Source of the DNA: Corallincola platygyrae
Lineage (GTDB): Bacteria; Pseudomonadota; Gammaproteobacteria; Enterobacterales; Neiellaceae
DNA length: 64,000 nt
Direction: 5' to 3'
Assembly (NCBI RefSeq): GCF_039544265.1
Contig: NZ_BAABLI010000014.1
Coordinates: 124,001 to 188,000, forward strand
In this document: positions 61,869-64,000 of the stretch, one piece after another
Numbering within the stretch: position 1 is the first letter of the stretch
Layout of the letters: each line of letters begins with the position of its first letter
The notes under the pieces: generated by a model
Databases searched by the model: none
Told to the model about the DNA's origin: nothing
What the model saw: only the letters and a program-made list of their open reading frames with translations
Made by a program: the position numbers and the translations under genes

Positions 61869-62723
61869 TCAGGTTCGAACATAAACTGCAATAATACCTG
61901 TCTCAGCCATGCATAGGTGCAACCGTGTGCCGGTTTTGGGGGTGGTATATTGCAGCAACCCATTGATGCTGCGTAAATCACCAATCTGATAGTCCATTAG
62001 CTCTACTTGAGTCTTATCGTACATTACCGAACCCAGCCAACGAACGGTTTCTGCAAACGCATTTAAATAATCTTCATGGCCGTTACAATCCAAGGTTAGT
62101 AGGTCAATGGGTAGGTCAACTTCATCGACGTAATCCAAAAACAAACCTTTAAGCACTACCTTAAGTTGTACCGCATCCTTGGCATATCCTGATTTGGACC
62201 ATCGGATCTTCAGCGACTCCCCGCCCCCCAGTCTCGCGATACAGACAGCATCATTCTGAATCATGGATACTGTTTTTTGAGGAGTAAACGCAAGCGCTGA
62301 GCTTATGCTCAATATTTGTATCGATTCTTCGTTTTTGTTCAGGCTTTGAAACGAAGCTGGAAATGAAGCCCGTCCATAAGGAAATAGGTAACACTTCTTA
62401 TGTGAGGCGATCTCTGGTAGCACCTGTTTGAGGGCTTGATACTCTGCCATTCCAGCTTCAGTAATTGAATCCATGGGCAGTGGATCCATATAGATTATTA
62501 GTGTTCCCTCTGATTCCAGATAAGGTGTGACTATTACTCGAAATTGATTTAGCAGGCTTTGTGTGTGTGTTTTGTTGTCGCAAGATGAATCAAATATGCG
62601 ATGAAGTCTCGCTTTTATTGCGGTGTCTTGATGATCCACAACCTCAAAAGGGCAAAGCGCTTTGCGGTAGTTCTTTACTGAACCTAAAAGAGTCGAACCT
62701 ATGGCCAGCTTTTCAATGATCAT
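61869..62723 (-). CDS. Unknown protein next to PAAR and VgrG (T6SS-associated)
   Basis: 284 residues, no signal peptide or membrane helix. It starts 12 bp after the PAAR gene and overlaps no other gene. The sequence shows alternating strands and helices (GTLIIYMDPLPMD, KCYLFPYGRASFPASF, LPIDLLTLDCNGHEDYLNAFAETVRWL) and a C-terminal GDLRSINGLLQYTT... GIIAVYV that faintly resembles the end of a thiolase/ketosynthase fold; such thiolase-like proteins occur in some T6SS clusters. No catalytic Cys-His-His set is obvious. It could be an effector, an adaptor or a structural partner. Confidence 0.7.
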   Translation of the reverse strand: MIIEKLAIGSTLLGSVKNYRKALCPFEVVDHQDTAIKARLHRIFDSSCDNKTHTQSLLNQFRVIVTPYLESEGTLIIYMDPLPMDSITEAGMAEYQALKQVLPEIASHKKCYLFPYGRASFPASFQSLNKNEESIQILSISSALAFTPQKTVSMIQNDAVCIARLGGGESLKIRWSKSGYAKDAVQLKVVLKGLFLDYVDEVDLPIDLLTLDCNGHEDYLNAFAETVRWLGSVMYDKTQVELMDYQIGDLRSINGLLQYTTPKTGTRLHLCMAETGIIAVYVRT

Positions 62724-62735
62724 TTTTTCTGCTCA

Positions 62736-63023
62736 CTAGCCTATTTTGACTGTCGGATTTCCTACGACAATCTTTCCTCCATGGGCGGTACTATCACCCA
62801 GCCTTGCAGCAGGTTTACCATTAATTTTCACTGAGCCAGAACCAGAGTTGATAGTATCCGGCGGTCCGACACATATGAGCTTATCTCCCTTCCTTGCTGC
62901 AGGAACGCCTCCTATGGTCACATTACTTGAGCCAGCGATGACAGGCCCACCAACATGAGGGACTTTTGACGTCACTTTGGGGCAAACATGAAAACAGCCA
63001 ATGGTTGCAGCGGGTTTCGCCAT
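62736..63023 (-). CDS. PAAR-domain spike-tip protein
   Basis: 95 residues: a single PAAR domain that caps the VgrG trimer and sharpens the T6SS spike. Two PAAR-type repeats are visible, GGVPAARKGDKLICVGPP and NGKPAARLGDSTAHGG, with Cys/His residues (Cys10, His12, Cys14, His80 region) placed to bind the zinc at the tip. It lacks a C-terminal extension, so it is not itself a fused effector. It lies 10 bp after vgrG. Confidence 0.93.
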   Translation of the reverse strand: MAKPAATIGCFHVCPKVTSKVPHVGGPVIAGSSNVTIGGVPAARKGDKLICVGPPDTINSGSGSVKINGKPAARLGDSTAHGGKIVVGNPTVKIG

Positions 63024-63033
63024 GATAAATTAC

Positions 63034-64000
63034 CTAGTTCAATGAAATTGAGCCTGCTTTAAGTGCAATAGCACTGCCGTTTATAGAGATCTTCGACCCT
63101 TTTATATCGATCGCACCGCTGCTGGACATTGTGATCGAAGCAGAGCCAGTTTTGATTGTGATCGACTTTCCTACATCAATCGTCAGTGTCTGAGATACTT
63201 TTAACTGATCTTTTCCATTCACAGTAACCTGACGGTTTTTGTCGATGGCAACCTTGTCATTTGCTTTAACTGTTAGGTTTCTATTGTTACCAACCTCTGT
63301 GCTTTGATCATTTTCAACGACATTGAGCTGGTCTTTCTCAGCGTGAAGGTACAACTGCTCACAACCCTTGGTGTCATCGAACTTAATTTCATTGAAGTTT
63401 GGTGCGCTCCCCCCTTTTGTAGAGCGTGTTTTTATACCAGAGATGTTTTTGTTCGCAGGTAATGAATAAGGGGGCATTAAATCAGCATTATAAATTGCAC
63501 CATTAATAATAGGCTGGTCAGGGTCGCCGCCCAGAAATTCAACCAATACTTCCTGCCCTACTCGTGGAAAGAAGAAAGCCCCCCAATTATCGCCCGCCCA
63601 GTTCTGTGCAACTCGTATCCAACAGGAACTGGAACCGTCTTCTTTACCTAACCTATCCCAGTGAAACAACACTTTAACGCGGCCATATTCATCAACATGA
63701 ACTTCTTCACCCGCATCGCCAGTGACTCTTGCCGTTTGCACTCCGCCGATTACAGGCCTAGGCGTTATCTTTTTTGGGACATATACAAGATCACGAGGAA
63801 CACAAGAAATCCGATTTTCAATTAACCAGGTATCATTACCTTTAACGTTTCCAGTTTGATCGGGAAGTTTGATTGATAATTGGTTTCCTACAATCAGGTA
63901 ACTTTTTCCTACTTCTGAAGCTGTCTCGTGCTTTTTGAACTTAAAATAACCGCCAGCATGAAGAGTTCTGCAATTTGACACACCAAAATGGAGTTCGTTG
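63034..64000 (-). CDS. VgrG spike protein, type VI secretion (N-terminal part outside the window)
   Basis: The frame is open through the window end (the codons before GTG 63981 read NELHFG), so only the C-terminal 322 residues are visible. Seen are the end of the gp27-like part, the gp5 OB-fold (VDEYGRVKVLFHWDR, SCWIRVAQNWAG, FFFPRVGQEVLVEFLGGDPDQP) and the repetitive beta-helix needle (VEVGNN-like steps, GKSITIKTGSASITMS, SKISINGSAIALK). It ends without a C-terminal toxin, so cargo is carried through PAAR or a partner. Confidence 0.93.
   Translation of the reverse strand, partial: NELHFGVSNCRTLHAGGYFKFKKHETASEVGKSYLIVGNQLSIKLPDQTGNVKGNDTWLIENRISCVPRDLVYVPKKITPRPVIGGVQTARVTGDAGEEVHVDEYGRVKVLFHWDRLGKEDGSSSCWIRVAQNWAGDNWGAFFFPRVGQEVLVEFLGGDPDQPIINGAIYNADLMPPYSLPANKNISGIKTRSTKGGSAPNFNEIKFDDTKGCEQLYLHAEKDQLNVVENDQSTEVGNNRNLTVKANDKVAIDKNRQVTVNGKDQLKVSQTLTIDVGKSITIKTGSASITMSSSGAIDIKGSKISINGSAIALKAGSISLN

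Overview
The window comes from a gammaproteobacterial chromosome of moderate GC. It looks like a marine, respiring member of the Alteromonadales, Oceanospirillales, Cellvibrionales or Pseudomonadales; I cannot name a genus. The reasons are the Pseudomonas-like ccoNOQP-ccoHIS-fnr-uspE block, the rne-rluC-HAD block, the 180-kDa-type NAD-glutamate dehydrogenase, a DUF1302/DUF1329/YCF48/RND envelope cassette, and an Escherichia/Vibrio/Shewanella-like run pyrD-zapC-rlmKL-uup-rmf-fabA-lonH. Most of it is core genome. I see no insertion sequence, prophage or CRISPR array.

Layout. 1-2434: biotin genes bioF (cut by the window edge), bioC and bioD, overlapping. 2441-8778: pepE, a structured leader or small RNA, htpX, a cobB sirtuin, a LysE-type exporter, a YaeQ-like protein, a membrane protein, a Bax-like glucosaminidase and a DUF2987 protein. 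8822-19486: ttcA, an unknown gene behind a 34-bp dyad, uspE, fnr, a SafE-like membrane protein, then ccoS-I-H and ccoP-Q-O-N, all on the minus strand. This is the microaerobic respiration block, and ccoG and hemN are missing from their usual places in it. 19722-24486: a lipoprotein, an SGNH hydrolase, a periplasmic binding protein, a Lon-like protease and fabA behind a FabR/DesT-type operator.

24560-33026 keeps the E. coli gene order: rmf (58 codons, easily missed), a DUF3466 protein, uup, a glutaredoxin-like protein, rlmKL, three tandem initiator tRNAs, zapC and pyrD. 33072-45004: the giant gdhB, then the cassette of an RND transporter, a YCF48 propeller, DUF1329 and the DUF1302 barrel. 45266-52930: a DUF2835 protein, pepN, nhaC, prc, proQ and an fRMsr reductase. 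53053-59948: an ABC exporter, a HAD phosphatase, rluC, and rne with a leader of about 420 nt. 60052-64000: a low-molecular-weight phosphatase, two small proteins, a SprT-like protein, and the edge of a type VI secretion cluster (unknown protein, PAAR, VgrG cut by the window end).

The genes form several functional groups: biotin synthesis; assembly of a copper-haem cbb3 oxidase with its likely oxygen regulator next door; unsaturated fatty-acid synthesis under its own operator; ribosome, tRNA and RNA housekeeping (ttcA, rlmKL, uup, rmf, rluC, rne, proQ); envelope quality control (htpX, prc, lonH); and a candidate hydrophobic-molecule transport cassette. The most rewarding items for follow-up are the regulatory dyads, the structured RNA before htpX, the four-gene envelope cassette, and the unknown partner of the VgrG-PAAR pair.
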